This document shows positions 7,460 through 16,446 of a stretch of DNA of 64,000 bases, piece after piece; the stretch's first letter is position 1, and each line of letters starts with the position of its first letter. A program made the position numbers and the translations under genes. Origin of the DNA: Leifsonia sp. 466MF (GTDB taxonomy: Bacteria; Actinomycetota; Actinomycetes; Actinomycetales; Microbacteriaceae); the NCBI RefSeq assembly GCF_900100265.1, contig NZ_LT629696.1, positions 1,240,001 to 1,304,000 on the forward strand, read 5' to 3'. A model generated the notes under the pieces. The model saw only the letters and a list, made by a program, of their open reading frames with translations, searched no databases and was not told the origin of the DNA.

Positions 7460-8356
7460 TCAGGCCGCGCGCACCTCGACGAGCCGGTCCATCGCATCCT
7501 CGATCGTCGGATCCCGGAACTCGAAGCCGTCGTCGAGTAGCGCCTTCGGCACCACCAGCTGATCCGCGAGCAGCAGTTCACGGCCGGCGTCCTGCAGCGC
7601 CAGCTCGATCGCGAACTTCGGCACCGGCAGGAGGTACGGCCGTCGCACCGCCTGTGCGAGCGCCCGCACGATCTCTCCGGCCGTCGCGGGCGTCCGCCCG
7701 GCGATGTTGACCGGCCCCTCGAGCGACGAGGTCAGCAGATGGACGAGCGCTGCCGCCTCGTCGTGCAGGCTGACCCAGGGCCAATGCTGGTGTCCGCCGC
7801 CGAGCGGTCCCGCGAGTCCCGCCTTGGCGAGCGGGAGCAGCGGTTTCAGGGCGCCGCCGCGGCCGATGACGACACCGGTCCGCGCGAGCGCCACCCGGGT
7901 GGACGATGGCGCGAGCCGGGCTGCCGCCTCCCACGCGTCGACGACATCGGCGAGGAATCCCCGCCCCTTCGTCGCCGCCTCGGTCAGCTGCTGGCCCGGG
8001 CGGTCGCCGTAGTAGCCGACGGCGGAGCCGCTGACGAACACATCGGGCGGGGTGTCGGCCCGGCGCATCCCCTCGGCGAGCGTGCCCGTTGCCTGCAGGC
8101 GCGACGACAGGATGCGCCGCTTGGTCGCGCGTGTCCAGGGCAGTCGCTGCAGTGAGCTGCCGGAGAGGTTGACGACCGCGTCGGCCCAGTCGAGAAGCGC
8201 GGGGTCGATGGAGCGTTCCTCCGGCGCCCAGCGGAACTCGTCGGCGCCGGCGGGCTCGCGGCGGACCAGCCTCCGCGTCTCGTGTCCCGCCGCGGCCAGC
8301 TGGCGGCGCAGCTCGCCGCCGATCATGCCGGAGGCCCCGGCGAGCAGTACGCGCAT
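7460..8356 (-). CDS. TIGR01777 family NAD-dependent epimerase-like protein
   Basis: 298 residues. The N-terminus MRVLLAGASGMIGGELRRQL is a classic NAD(P)-binding Rossmann GxxGxxG of extended short-chain dehydrogenases. Internal marks of this subfamily are VNLSGSSL, the catalytic region FVSGSAVGYYGDR (YxxxK degenerates) and a C-terminal DUF1731-like end GFEFRDPTIEDAMDRL. The homologous E. coli YfcH and cyanobacterial cell-division factor SulA have no settled reaction. It starts 17 nt after the OsmC gene, so it is the last gene of the thioredoxin-DUF4395-OsmC group and may serve redox or stress functions. Confidence 0.85.
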   Translation of the reverse strand: MRVLLAGASGMIGGELRRQLAAAGHETRRLVRREPAGADEFRWAPEERSIDPALLDWADAVVNLSGSSLQRLPWTRATKRRILSSRLQATGTLAEGMRRADTPPDVFVSGSAVGYYGDRPGQQLTEAATKGRGFLADVVDAWEAAARLAPSSTRVALARTGVVIGRGGALKPLLPLAKAGLAGPLGGGHQHWPWVSLHDEAAALVHLLTSSLEGPVNIAGRTPATAGEIVRALAQAVRRPYLLPVPKFAIELALQDAGRELLLADQLVVPKALLDDGFEFRDPTIEDAMDRLVEVRAA

Positions 8357-8373
8357 GTCCGGCCGCCGGCGGA

Positions 8374-8799
8374 TCAGGCGAGCGACGCGTCGAGGGTGAT
8401 CGGGATGCCGACCAGCGCCCGCGACACCGGGCAGGTGCTCTTGGCCTCATCCGCGAGGCGCTGGAAGTCCTCGTCCGAGAGCCCGGGAACGCTCGCGGTG
8501 ACGGTCAGGTGGCTGCCGGTGATGCCCTGAGCCGGGTCGAAGGTGACCGCGGCGGTGGTCCGGATGCTCTCCGGCGCGTTGCCGAACTGCGCGAGCACGT
8601 TCGAGAAGGCCATGGAGAAGCAGGCGGCGTGCGCCGCTCCGAGCAGTTCCTCCGGGGTGGTGACCTCGGCGCCGCCCTCGGAACGGGCCTTCCAGTTGAC
8701 GGCCAGTTCCGCCGCGTGCGACGAATCGAGCGTGACCGTTCCCGAACCGCTCCTGAGATCGCCGTTCCAGACGGTGGTGGATGCGCTGGTGACTGCCAT
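8374..8799 (-). CDS. OsmC/Ohr family peroxiredoxin-like protein
   Basis: 141 residues from ATG 8799, with an ideal GAGGAGGTCTTC ribosome site; a longer frame upstream lacks one. OsmC proteins reduce organic hydroperoxides using two redox cysteines, here in AHAACFSMAFS (about residue 60) and AKSTCPVSRALVG (about residue 125). The spacing and the TPEELLGAAHAACF segment fit the OsmC branch more than Ohr. It sits downstream of thioredoxin and DUF4395 genes on the same strand, separated by 113 nt, which fits a role in peroxide defence. Confidence 0.88.
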   Translation of the reverse strand: MAVTSASTTVWNGDLRSGSGTVTLDSSHAAELAVNWKARSEGGAEVTTPEELLGAAHAACFSMAFSNVLAQFGNAPESIRTTAAVTFDPAQGITGSHLTVTASVPGLSDEDFQRLADEAKSTCPVSRALVGIPITLDASLA

Positions 8800-8912
8800 G
8801 AAGACCTCCTCGTGACGCTCCGCCGCCGAGCGCGGCCGGGCGTCTCCCACCCTAGTGACGGGTTCCGACACCGTCACCGGGTGCTGGGCGGATTCCCGGC
8901 TGGGCCGCTCGC

Positions 8913-9389
8913 TCAGGCGTCGACGCGGCGCCGGATGAGCCGCGCGCGCACCAGCAGCAGGTACAGCTGGCAGCCCAGGCAGTATCCGAACACGGAGTTG
9001 AGGAAGGCGGCGGCGAACGCGAGCGCCGCCGCGATCGGGAGGGCGAGCGGCACCCCGGACACAAACAGAACGAGGCCCACGCCGGTGACGAGCAGCCCGA
9101 CCGCCTGCGCGAAAGTCGGGGGCGCCGGGTCTTCGAGCTCCGTCGGAGGCGCGAGCCGGGGCCGGATCACGGCGCGGAACAGCACGCCGTACGGATGGCG
9201 GCGGATGCCCGCGAAGGCGCCCCAGGCGAAGAGGAGCGCGATGACGAGCAGCAGCACAGCGGCGGCGGTCGTCGCACCGACGAGCGAGAGGAACAGGTCG
9301 ATCAGGAGCAGCACGGCGGTGATCCCGGCGCCGAAACGCGGCGACCGCGGGTCGATGCCCGTGCGAGCGGATGGATCAGGCTGAGACAT
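8913..9389 (-). CDS. DUF4395 integral membrane protein
   Basis: 158 residues starting at ATG 9389. Three or four membrane helices are evident (about residues 20-60 and 98-135), and a CxxC-like pair GYCLGCQLYLL lies near the C-terminus. DUF4395 proteins are commonly encoded beside a thioredoxin (family knowledge), as here: the start overlaps the upstream thioredoxin stop by 14 nt. A membrane disulfide or electron-transfer partner for the thioredoxin is plausible but unproven. The segment 8800-8912 to the next gene contains nothing further that I can identify. Confidence 0.8.
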   Translation of the reverse strand: MSQPDPSARTGIDPRSPRFGAGITAVLLLIDLFLSLVGATTAAAVLLLVIALLFAWGAFAGIRRHPYGVLFRAVIRPRLAPPTELEDPAPPTFAQAVGLLVTGVGLVLFVSGVPLALPIAAALAFAAAFLNSVFGYCLGCQLYLLLVRARLIRRRVDA

Positions 9390-9816
9390 GGTCACTCCCG
9401 AGGATGCGGTGGAGGGTGAGGCGGACATCGTCCGGGCGGGCGGCGCCGCCGATCCGGGCGCGGACCGCGCCCGTGGCGTCGAGGACGAGGGTCGTCGGCG
9501 TCTGGAGGATCCCGAAGCGGGTGGCGAGCTCCGGCCGGTCGGTGAGGTCGACCTCGGCGTGAGTGACGCCGTCGACGTCGGCGGCGACGTCGTCGAGCAC
9601 GCGGGCGGTGGAGCGGCAGGGTGCGCAGAACTCGGTGGAGAACTGCAGGAGGGTGGCACGGCCGCCGAAGCCGTCGACGCCGATCTCGGCGGGGATGACG
9701 ACGTCGTGGGTGCGCACCGTCCGGGCCCGGCCGGTCGTCGCGCGCCAGAGGAGGCCGGCCGCCGTGACGACGGCGACGAGCCCGAGCAGGATGCCGAGAG
9801 CCGCGAATCCGTTCAC
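9376..9816 (-). CDS. Membrane-anchored thioredoxin
   Basis: 146 residues from GTG 9816. One N-terminal membrane helix (VNGFAALGILLGLVAVVTAA) is followed by a thioredoxin domain with the active site FCAPCRST and the cis-proline loop FGILQTPTTLVL. The CAPC site fits extracytoplasmic thioredoxin-like oxidoreductases that keep surface proteins reduced or feed electrons to a membrane partner, here probably DUF4395, with which it overlaps by 14 nt. A -10 hexamer 8 nt before the GTG supports this start. It is divergent from dapA. Confidence 0.85.
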   Translation of the reverse strand: MNGFAALGILLGLVAVVTAAGLLWRATTGRARTVRTHDVVIPAEIGVDGFGGRATLLQFSTEFCAPCRSTARVLDDVAADVDGVTHAEVDLTDRPELATRFGILQTPTTLVLDATGAVRARIGGAARPDDVRLTLHRILGSDHVSA

Positions 9817-9824
9817 AGGTCGGG

Positions 9825-9830
9825 ACGCTA
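9825..9830 (-). promoter_or_regulatory. -10 element of the thioredoxin gene (leaderless)
   Basis: Minus-strand TAGCGT ends 8 nt before the GTG at 9816. Confidence 0.4.
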
Positions 9831-9883
9831 CGCCGACGCTGTGGACAGCGCAGCTAATGTGACCTCCCGTGACGGCGACCCGA

Positions 9884-9889
9884 TAGCCT
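9884..9889 (+). promoter_or_regulatory. -10 element of dapA (leaderless)
   Basis: TAGCCT ends 6 nt before the ATG at 9896; there is no ribosome site. A DnaA-box-like TGTGGACAG lies upstream at 9840-9848. Confidence 0.5.
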
Positions 9890-9895
9890 TGTGCC

Positions 9896-10873
9896 ATGGC
9901 TGCTTCCGAGAATCCGTTCGGCCAGGTCCTCGTCGCCCTGGTCACCCCGTTCACCGCTGATGGCGAAGTGGACTGGGCGGCGGTCGAGAAGCACATCGAC
10001 GACGTGATCCGCGCGGGGGCGGACGGCATCGTGGTCACGGGCACCACGGGGGAGACCTCGACGCTGACCGACCCCGAGAAGCTCCGCCTGGTCGAGGTGG
10101 GCAAGTCCGTCGCCGACGGCCGGGCCAAGATCATCACCGGCGGCGGCTCCAACGAGACCGCCCACGCCATCCAGCTGTACCAGCAGAGCGAGAAGGCCGG
10201 GGCCGACGGCGTCATGGTCGTCACGCCGTATTACAACAAGCCGACGCAGGCCGGCATCCTGACCCACTTCCGGATGATCGCCGACTCGACCGACCTTCCG
10301 GTCATCCTCTACGACATCCCCGGCCGGACCGGCGTCCCGATCAAGTACGAGACCATCCTCCGCATCGCGAAGCATCCGAACGTGCTCGCGATCAAGGACG
10401 CGAAGGGCGACTTCAGCGAGGTCAGCCGCGTGCTCAACCAGACCGACCTGATGTACTTCTCGGGCGACGACGCCAACGTGCTCCCGCACCTCTCCATCGG
10501 GGCGAGCGGGCTCATCGGCGTCACCGCCAACATCGCCGCGACCCCGTACCGCCAGATCGTGGATGCGGTCAACGCAGGCGACCTGGCGACCGCCACCGCC
10601 GCCCACATGAAGCTCGAACCGCTGGTGCGCGCCGTGATGACACACGTGCCCGGTACCGTTGCTGCCAAGTACATCCTCCACGGCCTCGGCCGCATCTCGA
10701 GCCCCCGCGTGCGTCTGCCGCTCGTCGGGCCCGAGGAGTGGGAGGCCGCTCAGATCGAAGACGAGCTCGACCTCGTCACAGACATCCCCGGTGTCGACTT
10801 CTCGAACTTCCGCCCCGACCGCAACGCGGCCGCGGGCGGTGCGCTCCCGAAGATCGCCGGGACCACACGCTGA
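9896..10873 (+). CDS. dapA: 4-hydroxy-tetrahydrodipicolinate synthase
   Basis: 325 residues, slightly long for DapA because of a C-terminal extension after residue 300. DapA condenses pyruvate with aspartate semialdehyde, the first step specific to lysine and diaminopimelate. The TIM barrel carries the GTTGETSTL phosphate-like loop, the catalytic tyrosine Y139 in ILYDIPGRTG and the Schiff-base lysine K167 in LAIKDAKGD. It is followed by rnj after 71 nt, the conserved actinobacterial order (dapA then RNase J). Confidence 0.96.
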   Translation: MAASENPFGQVLVALVTPFTADGEVDWAAVEKHIDDVIRAGADGIVVTGTTGETSTLTDPEKLRLVEVGKSVADGRAKIITGGGSNETAHAIQLYQQSEKAGADGVMVVTPYYNKPTQAGILTHFRMIADSTDLPVILYDIPGRTGVPIKYETILRIAKHPNVLAIKDAKGDFSEVSRVLNQTDLMYFSGDDANVLPHLSIGASGLIGVTANIAATPYRQIVDAVNAGDLATATAAHMKLEPLVRAVMTHVPGTVAAKYILHGLGRISSPRVRLPLVGPEEWEAAQIEDELDLVTDIPGVDFSNFRPDRNAAAGGALPKIAGTTR

Positions 10874-10891
10874 CGACCGCACAGGCGGTCG
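10874..10891 (+). terminator. Small hairpin between dapA and rnj
   Basis: CGACCGC (10874-10880) pairs with GCGGTCG (10885-10891) around a 4-nt loop directly at the dapA stop. It may partially end or stabilise the dapA mRNA. Confidence 0.35.
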
Positions 10892-10944
10892 AACACATGG
10901 CGGGCGCGCGAAGCCCCGCAAAGAACACAGAAATAGGAGGGCAC

Positions 10945-12621
10945 ATGCCCAACCTCGTCGCCGAGCCTCCCGCGCTCGAACCCGGAACACTCCGCATCAT
11001 CCCGACGGGCGGTCTCGGTGAGATCGGCCGCAACATGACCGTCTTCGAATACGAGGGAAAACTCCTCATCGTCGACTGCGGCGTCCTCTTCCCCGAGCAG
11101 GACCAGCCGGGCGTCGACCTCATCCTCCCCGACTTCGCCCCGGTGCGCGATCGCTTGGATGACGTCGTCGGCGTCGTGCTCACCCACGGGCACGAGGACC
11201 ACATCGGCGCTGTTCCGTACCTGCTCAGGCTGCGGCGCGACATCCCCCTGATCGGCTCGGGCCTGACGCTGGCCCTGGTGGAGGCGAAGCTCAAGGAGCA
11301 CCGCATCCAGCCGTACACGCTGACGGTCAAGGAGGGTCAGGTCGAGCAGCTCGGCCCGTTCTCCCTGGAGTTCGTCGCGGTCAACCACTCCATCCCGGAT
11401 GCGCTCGCCGTGGCGATCACCACCCCGGCCGGGGTCGTGCTCCACACCGGCGACTTCAAGATGGACCAGCTGCCGCTCGACGACCGCATCACCGACCTGC
11501 GGGCCTTCGCGCGCCTCGGCGAGAAGGGCGTCGACCTGTTCCTCGCCGACTCGACCAACGCCGACGTGCCCGGCTTCACGCCGCTGGAGCGCTCGATCGG
11601 CCCGGTGCTCGACGCCGTCATCGCCCGGGCGCCCCGTCGCGTGATCGTCGCCAGCTTCTCCAGCCACGTCCACCGCGTGCAGCAGGTGCTCGATGCCGCC
11701 GCCGCGAACGGCCGCCGCGTCGCCCTCCTCGGCCGCTCGATGGTCCGCAACATGACCATCGCGGCGGAGCTCGGCTACCTCAAGGTCCCCGATGGCGTGC
11801 TCATCGACTACAAGAAGGCCGCCGACCTCCCCGACGACGAGATCGTCTACATGTCGACCGGATCGCAGGGTGAGCCCATGGCCGTGCTCGCGCGGATGGC
11901 GAACCTCGACCACCAGATCGAGGTCGGTCCCGGCGACACGGTGATCCTGGCGTCGAGCCTGATCCCGGGCAACGAGAACGCGGTCTACCGCGTCATCGAC
12001 GGGCTCACCAAGCTCGGTGCGAACGTCGTGCACAAGGGCAACGCGAAGGTCCACGTCTCGGGCCACGCGGCCGCGGGCGAGCTGCTCTACTGCTACAACA
12101 TCCTGAAGCCGAAGAACGTCATGCCTGTGCACGGCGAGTACCGCCACCTGGTGGCCAACGCGCGCCTCGCCATGGACACCGGCGTTCCCGAGAAGAACAC
12201 GATCCTGGCGGAGGACGGCTCGGTCGTCGACCTGCGCGACGGCGTCGCCCGCGTGGTCGGCCAGCTCGACCTGGGCTTCGTCTACGTCGACGGCTCCAGC
12301 GTCGGCGAGATCACCGACGCCGACCTGAAGGACCGCCGCATCCTGGGCGAGGAGGGCTTCATCTCGATCATCGTCGTCGTGGAGGCCGCGACCGGCCGCA
12401 TCGTGACGGGCCCGGAGGTGCACGCCCGCGGTTTCGCGGAGGACGACGCGGTGTTCGACGACGTCAAGCCGAAGATCGCCGCCGCCCTCTCGGAGGCCGC
12501 CCACAACGGTGTCCGCGACTCGCACGCGCTCTCGCAGGTGGTCCGCCGGACCGTCGGCCGCTGGGTCAACACCAGCTACCGCCGCCGGCCGATGATCGTG
12601 CCGCTGGTGATCGAGGCCTGA
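10945..12621 (+). CDS. rnj: Ribonuclease J
   Basis: 558 residues from ATG 10945, which follows the ribosome site ATAGGAGGGCAC. RNase J is a metallo-beta-lactamase/beta-CASP nuclease with endo- and 5'-3' exonuclease activity in RNA decay and rRNA maturation. The zinc motif is seen as H81-G-H83-E-D85-H86, and the beta-CASP motifs as VIVASFSSHVHRVQQVL and MPVHGEYRHLVANARLA. The domain order (lactamase, CASP inserted, C-terminal domain) and length match the family. It follows dapA as in mycobacteria and streptomycetes. Confidence 0.95.
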   Translation: MPNLVAEPPALEPGTLRIIPTGGLGEIGRNMTVFEYEGKLLIVDCGVLFPEQDQPGVDLILPDFAPVRDRLDDVVGVVLTHGHEDHIGAVPYLLRLRRDIPLIGSGLTLALVEAKLKEHRIQPYTLTVKEGQVEQLGPFSLEFVAVNHSIPDALAVAITTPAGVVLHTGDFKMDQLPLDDRITDLRAFARLGEKGVDLFLADSTNADVPGFTPLERSIGPVLDAVIARAPRRVIVASFSSHVHRVQQVLDAAAANGRRVALLGRSMVRNMTIAAELGYLKVPDGVLIDYKKAADLPDDEIVYMSTGSQGEPMAVLARMANLDHQIEVGPGDTVILASSLIPGNENAVYRVIDGLTKLGANVVHKGNAKVHVSGHAAAGELLYCYNILKPKNVMPVHGEYRHLVANARLAMDTGVPEKNTILAEDGSVVDLRDGVARVVGQLDLGFVYVDGSSVGEITDADLKDRRILGEEGFISIIVVVEAATGRIVTGPEVHARGFAEDDAVFDDVKPKIAAALSEAAHNGVRDSHALSQVVRRTVGRWVNTSYRRRPMIVPLVIEA

Positions 12622-12646
12622 CCCGGCCTCGCGCAGGCCGGCCGGG
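12622..12646 (+). terminator. Hairpin after rnj
   Basis: CCCGGCC (12622-12628) pairs with GGCCGGG (12640-12646) directly after the rnj stop, with an 11-nt loop and no T-run. Confidence 0.4.
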
Positions 12647-12676
12647 ATCGTTACCCGCCGGAAACACGCCGGTGGA

Positions 12677-12682
12677 TAACGT
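12677..12682 (+). promoter_or_regulatory. -10 element of the second GNAT gene (leaderless)
   Basis: TAACGT ends 6 nt before the ATG at 12689. Confidence 0.45.
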
Positions 12683-12688
12683 TCGTCC

Positions 12689-13180
12689 ATGAACGCGTTC
12701 CACATCCGCCCCGCCGTTCCCGGCGACGCCCGGGTGCTCGCGGACATGCTGGTGGAGGCCGCGAACTGGAATCCGGTGCGCACCAGGCCGCGGGTGACGG
12801 TCCTCGACGATCCGTCCGTCCGCCACTACATCGCGGGCTGGCAGCGGCCGGGCGACTTCGGCTGCGTGGCCGAGGACGCCCGCGGCGTGCCTGTCGGCGC
12901 CGCCTGGGCACGCCTGTTCTCGCCGAGCGACCCCGGCTACGGCTTCGTCGCGGCCGGGGTGCCCGAGCTGACGCTGGGCGTCTACCCCCAGTGGCGCGCG
13001 CAGGGTGTCGGCCGGGCGCTGCTGCGCGAGCTGGCGCGCGACGCGGCGGCCCGCGGCCACGCGCGACTCAGCCTCAGCGTCGAGCGCTCCAACTTCGCCC
13101 AGCGCCTCTACATCAGCGAGGGGTACGTGACGGTCGCCTCGGGAGAGGGCTCCGACACGATGGTGCGCACAGTTCGCTGA
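12689..13180 (+). CDS. GNAT family N-acetyltransferase
   Basis: 163 residues. Motif A is ELTLGVYPQWRAQGVGRALL, with the R-A-Q-G-V-G acetyl-CoA loop, and the C-terminal half has the N-F-A-Q-R-L-Y-I-S-E-GY segment typical of ribosomal-protein-like or antibiotic-like GNATs. The acceptor substrate is unknown. It stands between rnj and ftsK with its own -10 hexamer, and its stop is followed at once by the first copy of the 25-bp direct repeat. Confidence 0.82.
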   Translation: MNAFHIRPAVPGDARVLADMLVEAANWNPVRTRPRVTVLDDPSVRHYIAGWQRPGDFGCVAEDARGVPVGAAWARLFSPSDPGYGFVAAGVPELTLGVYPQWRAQGVGRALLRELARDAAARGHARLSLSVERSNFAQRLYISEGYVTVASGEGSDTMVRTVR

Positions 13181-13182
13181 CG

Positions 13183-13207
13183 GGGCCGGATTTCCACAAC
13201 TCAGGCG
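13183..13207 (+). repeat. 25-bp direct repeat, left copy
   Basis: The sequence GGGCCGGATTTCCACAACTC and the next five bases (AGGCG) recur without a change at 13536-13560, bracketing 328 bp of non-conserved DNA between the GNAT gene and ftsK. It starts 2 nt after the GNAT stop. Confidence 0.85.
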
Positions 13208-13306
13208 AACACGAGTTCCTGGGCGACTGAGCGTCACGATCTCGGAGTGCGCGCGTCCTTCTGATCAAGAGGTCCCTTTCTGGATCTTTGACACGAAGGA
13301 GTAGTC

Positions 13307-13384
13307 ATGGGTTGCATTGTGTATTACGGACTGTATCCGCTCTTCGGAGCCCTGTTCCCGGGACGCAAGCGCTGCCGAATGTAG
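13307..13384 (+). CDS. Possible 25-residue hydrophobic small protein
   Basis: ATG 13307 to TAG 13384 encodes 25 residues, beginning [19 protein letters not shown] and ending in a basic tail GRKRCRM. It has a textbook ribosome site (AAGGAG, 8 nt upstream). The composition is a short aromatic-hydrophobic stretch followed by Arg/Lys, as in small membrane-binding peptides, and contains two cysteines. No family is recognised. It is the only plausible coding sequence inside the repeat-bounded segment. Expression is unproven and it could be chance. Confidence 0.4.
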   Translation: MGCIVYYGLYPLFGALFPGRKRCRM

Positions 13385-13434
13385 GTGAGTGCTGCGAGCC
13401 GATCGCCCCGGAACGTTGGGTGACGTCAGAAAGC

Positions 13435-13473
13435 ACGAATGGCTCTCGCCCTCTCAGGGCGAGAGCCATTCGT
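13435..13473. terminator. Strong 17-bp hairpin upstream of ftsK
   Basis: ACGAATGGCTCTCGCCC (13435-13451) pairs perfectly with 13457-13473 around a 5-nt TCTCA loop. It could end transcription of the small ORF or act as a structured RNA. There is no T-run. Confidence 0.65.
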
Positions 13474-13535
13474 CTCACAACCGGAATTCGGTCGCCACAC
13501 GGTCGCTCCGACGAGTTGTGCACACTCCCCGCGGC

Positions 13536-13560
13536 GGGCCGGATTTCCACAACTCAGGCG
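13536..13560 (+). repeat. 25-bp direct repeat, right copy
   Basis: Exact second copy of 13183-13207, in the same direction and 353 bp downstream, 42 bp before the ftsK start. Confidence 0.85.
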
Positions 13561-13590
13561 CGGGAACCGCGTGATGACGGGGGCACGACG

Positions 13591-13596
13591 TACCGT
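13591..13596 (+). promoter_or_regulatory. -10 element of ftsK (leaderless)
   Basis: TACCGT ends 6 nt before the ATG at 13603; no ribosome site is present. Confidence 0.45.
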
Positions 13597-13602
13597 TGTG
13601 CC

Positions 13603-16437
13603 ATGGCTACGAGCACCAAGTCGAATGCACGCGCCCGGAACTCCGGTCGCGGCGGGTCGACCGCGCGCAAGCCGGCGTCGAAGACCGCGCAGCAGAAGAC
13701 GGTCGCCTACCCGGCAGCCGATGCGGGGTCCAGTCCGCTGATCCGCGCGTGGATGGGCCTCGCCCACCTCACCGGCGCCGCATTCCGTGCGCTCGGTCCG
13801 GAGAAGCTGGCGAAAGAAGAGCGCCGTGACGGGTTTCCGTTCTTCCTGGTCCTGCTAGCAGCCGCCGGTGCCGTCATCGAGTGGTTCTTCATCAACAACC
13901 AGGTCGCGCGCATGCTGGACGCATCGACGTTCGGTCTGCTCTTCGGGCGCGTGGCGTTCGCACTCCCGGTGGTCATGGTGCTGTTCGCCGCGTGGCTGTT
14001 CCGCCATCCCAGCTCGGTTCACGACAACACGCGCATCGGCATCGGCCTGAGCATCCTGCTGCTCACGGTGTCCGGGCTGTGTCATCTGTTCAGCCCGCAC
14101 CCGTCGCCGAGCGACGGCGTGAACGCGCTCGCGCAGGCGGGCGGTGTGCTGGGGTGGCTGATCGCCGCGCCGCTGTCGCTGCTGATCACGCCGTACGGCG
14201 CGGGCGCCGTCATCATTTTGCTGCTGATCCTCAGCCTCTTCATCATCACCAAGACACCGCCGAACAAGCTGCCCGAGCGCATCCGTGAGCTGTACGCCTA
14301 CCTGTTCGGGGCGCAGCTGCCGACGGAGGACGAGCGTCAGGAGGCGAAGGAAGCCCGATCGAAGCAGGTCGAGCTCGACGGCGTCGACGACGAGCCGGAG
14401 CAGGAGGCGAACCTGCCCTGGTGGCGCCGGAACAAGTCGCAGCGCGAAGAGGACCCGGAGTACGACGCCGCCCCCGCGGACGGCCTCACCGAGGTCTTCG
14501 GCGCAGGGCAGCGGGGCAAGGGGGAGTTCGCGACCGCCCTCGAACCCGACCCGGCCAGCGACCACTACAACACCGAGGTGCTGAGCGAGCTCGCCAACGC
14601 CGAGGACGCCCTGCAGCGCTTCACCGGAGAGCAGCCGCCGACGGCCGTCGCGCCGCTCCCGCCCGTGGGCGGGGCGCCCGGAGGCGCGGCCGTGCTCCCC
14701 GGCTTCCAGGCCGGCGCCGAGGACTTCGACGAGGATGTCGCCCCGCCGGCGCTCCCAGAGCCGTCCGCCCCGTACAACCTCCCGTCCGCGACCATGCTCT
14801 CCGCCGGAACGCCCGCGAAGACCCGCTCCGGCGCGAACGACGAGATCGTCGCCGCCATCACGTCCGTCCTCACCCAGTTCGGTGTGGACGCGAAGGTCAC
14901 CGGCTACTCGCGGGGCCCGACGGTCACGCAGTACGAGATCGAGCTCGGCCCCGGCGTCAAGGTCGAACGCGTCACCGCGCTCAGCAAGAACCTGTCGTAC
15001 GCCGTCGCGAGCAACGAGGTCCGCATCCTCTCGCCGATCCCGGGCAAGAGCGCGATCGGCATCGAGATCCCGAACAGCGACCGCGAGATCGTGTCGCTCG
15101 GCGACGTGCTGCGGTCTCCCGCGGCCACGAAGAGCGTCCACCCGATGACGATCGGCGTCGGCAAAGACGTCGGCGGCGGCTTCGTGGTCGCCAACCTGGC
15201 CAAGATGCCCCACCTGCTCGTCGCCGGTTCCACCGGTTCGGGCAAGTCGAGCTTCGTCAACTCGATGATCACCAGCCTCCTGATGCGCGCGAAGCCGTCC
15301 GAGGTGCGGATGGTGCTCATCGACCCGAAGCGCGTCGAGCTGACCATCTACGGCGGCGTCCCGCACCTCATCACGCCCATCATCACGAACCCGAAGAAGG
15401 CCGCCGAGGCCTTGCAGTGGGTCGTGAAGGAGATGGACATGCGGTACGACGATCTGGCGAGCTTCGGCTTCCGCCACATCGACGACTTCAACCGCGCCGT
15501 CGTGAACGACGAGATCGTCCTGCCCGCCGGCAGTGAGCGGAAGCTGAAGCCGTATCCGTACCTGCTCGTCGTCGTCGACGAGCTCGCCGACCTGATGATG
15601 GTCGCGCCGCGCGACGTGGAGGACTCGATCGTCCGCATCACGCAGCTGGCACGCGCATCCGGCATCCACCTTGTGCTCGCCACCCAGCGACCCTCGGTGG
15701 ATGTCGTGACCGGACTGATCAAGGCGAACGTCCCTTCGCGGCTGGCGTTCGCGGTGACGAGCGTCACCGACTCGCGCGTCATCCTCGATCAGCCGGGCGC
15801 CGACAAGCTGATCGGCCAGGGCGACGCCCTGTTCCTGCCGATGGGTGCGTCCAAGGCGATCCGCGTGCAGGGTGCGTGGGTGAACGAGGATGAGATCCAG
15901 AAGGTCGTCGACCATGTCACCCGGCAGGCGCGGCCGGAGTACCGGCAGGACGTCACGGTGTCGGCCGAGAAGAAGCAGATCGACTCGGATATCGGCGACG
16001 ACCTCGAGCTCCTGCTCGCGGCCGCCGAGCTCGTCGTGTCGTCGCAGTTCGGCTCCACGTCGATGCTGCAGCGCAAGCTGCGCGTCGGCTTCGCGAAGGC
16101 CGGCCGGCTCATGGACCTGCTGGAGTCCCGCGAGATCGTCGGGCCGTCCGAGGGGTCCAAGGCCCGCGACGTGCTCGCCACGGCGGAGCAGCTCCCGCAG
16201 GTGATCGCGCGGCTCCGCGGCGAGGAGCCGCCCGCAGGCGTGGCCCCGTCCGCGCCAAGCGCGGCGGCGGGAGCGGGAGCGGGCGCGTCCGCTGCGCTCG
16301 GACCCGCTGCCGGGGCCGGCGACGCCGAGATCGACGACCGCTACGGAAACGACCCCGTCGCGGCGATGACGGCGGGCTATCCTGAGGTCGAGGGCGACTC
16401 CGACGAGGACGCCTGGCAGCTGACCGACAGAGAGTAG
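13603..16437 (+). CDS. ftsK: DNA translocase FtsK/SpoIIIE
   Basis: 944 residues. FtsK sits at the division septum and pumps chromosomal DNA toward the dif site. A basic Ser/Lys-rich N-terminus is followed by four membrane helices (about residues 85-215), an acidic/proline linker (about 240-410), the RecA-like motor with Walker [14 protein letters not shown] (from about residue 540) and Walker [14 protein letters not shown], and a winged-helix gamma domain near the end ([29 protein letters not shown] region). A Gly/Ala-rich tail closes the protein. pgsA follows after 9 nt. Confidence 0.96.
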   Translation: MATSTKSNARARNSGRGGSTARKPASKTAQQKTVAYPAADAGSSPLIRAWMGLAHLTGAAFRALGPEKLAKEERRDGFPFFLVLLAAAGAVIEWFFINNQVARMLDASTFGLLFGRVAFALPVVMVLFAAWLFRHPSSVHDNTRIGIGLSILLLTVSGLCHLFSPHPSPSDGVNALAQAGGVLGWLIAAPLSLLITPYGAGAVIILLLILSLFIITKTPPNKLPERIRELYAYLFGAQLPTEDERQEAKEARSKQVELDGVDDEPEQEANLPWWRRNKSQREEDPEYDAAPADGLTEVFGAGQRGKGEFATALEPDPASDHYNTEVLSELANAEDALQRFTGEQPPTAVAPLPPVGGAPGGAAVLPGFQAGAEDFDEDVAPPALPEPSAPYNLPSATMLSAGTPAKTRSGANDEIVAAITSVLTQFGVDAKVTGYSRGPTVTQYEIELGPGVKVERVTALSKNLSYAVASNEVRILSPIPGKSAIGIEIPNSDREIVSLGDVLRSPAATKSVHPMTIGVGKDVGGGFVVANLAKMPHLLVAGSTGSGKSSFVNSMITSLLMRAKPSEVRMVLIDPKRVELTIYGGVPHLITPIITNPKKAAEALQWVVKEMDMRYDDLASFGFRHIDDFNRAVVNDEIVLPAGSERKLKPYPYLLVVVDELADLMMVAPRDVEDSIVRITQLARASGIHLVLATQRPSVDVVTGLIKANVPSRLAFAVTSVTDSRVILDQPGADKLIGQGDALFLPMGASKAIRVQGAWVNEDEIQKVVDHVTRQARPEYRQDVTVSAEKKQIDSDIGDDLELLLAAAELVVSSQFGSTSMLQRKLRVGFAKAGRLMDLLESREIVGPSEGSKARDVLATAEQLPQVIARLRGEEPPAGVAPSAPSAAAGAGAGASAALGPAAGAGDAEIDDRYGNDPVAAMTAGYPEVEGDSDEDAWQLTDRE

Positions 16438-16446
16438 ACGACCACG

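Noticed and set aside
13183..13560. dif site or attachment site next to ftsK
   Set aside because: The 25-bp repeats do not show the inverted half-sites of dif, and no integrase gene is present. Kept only as a direct repeat.
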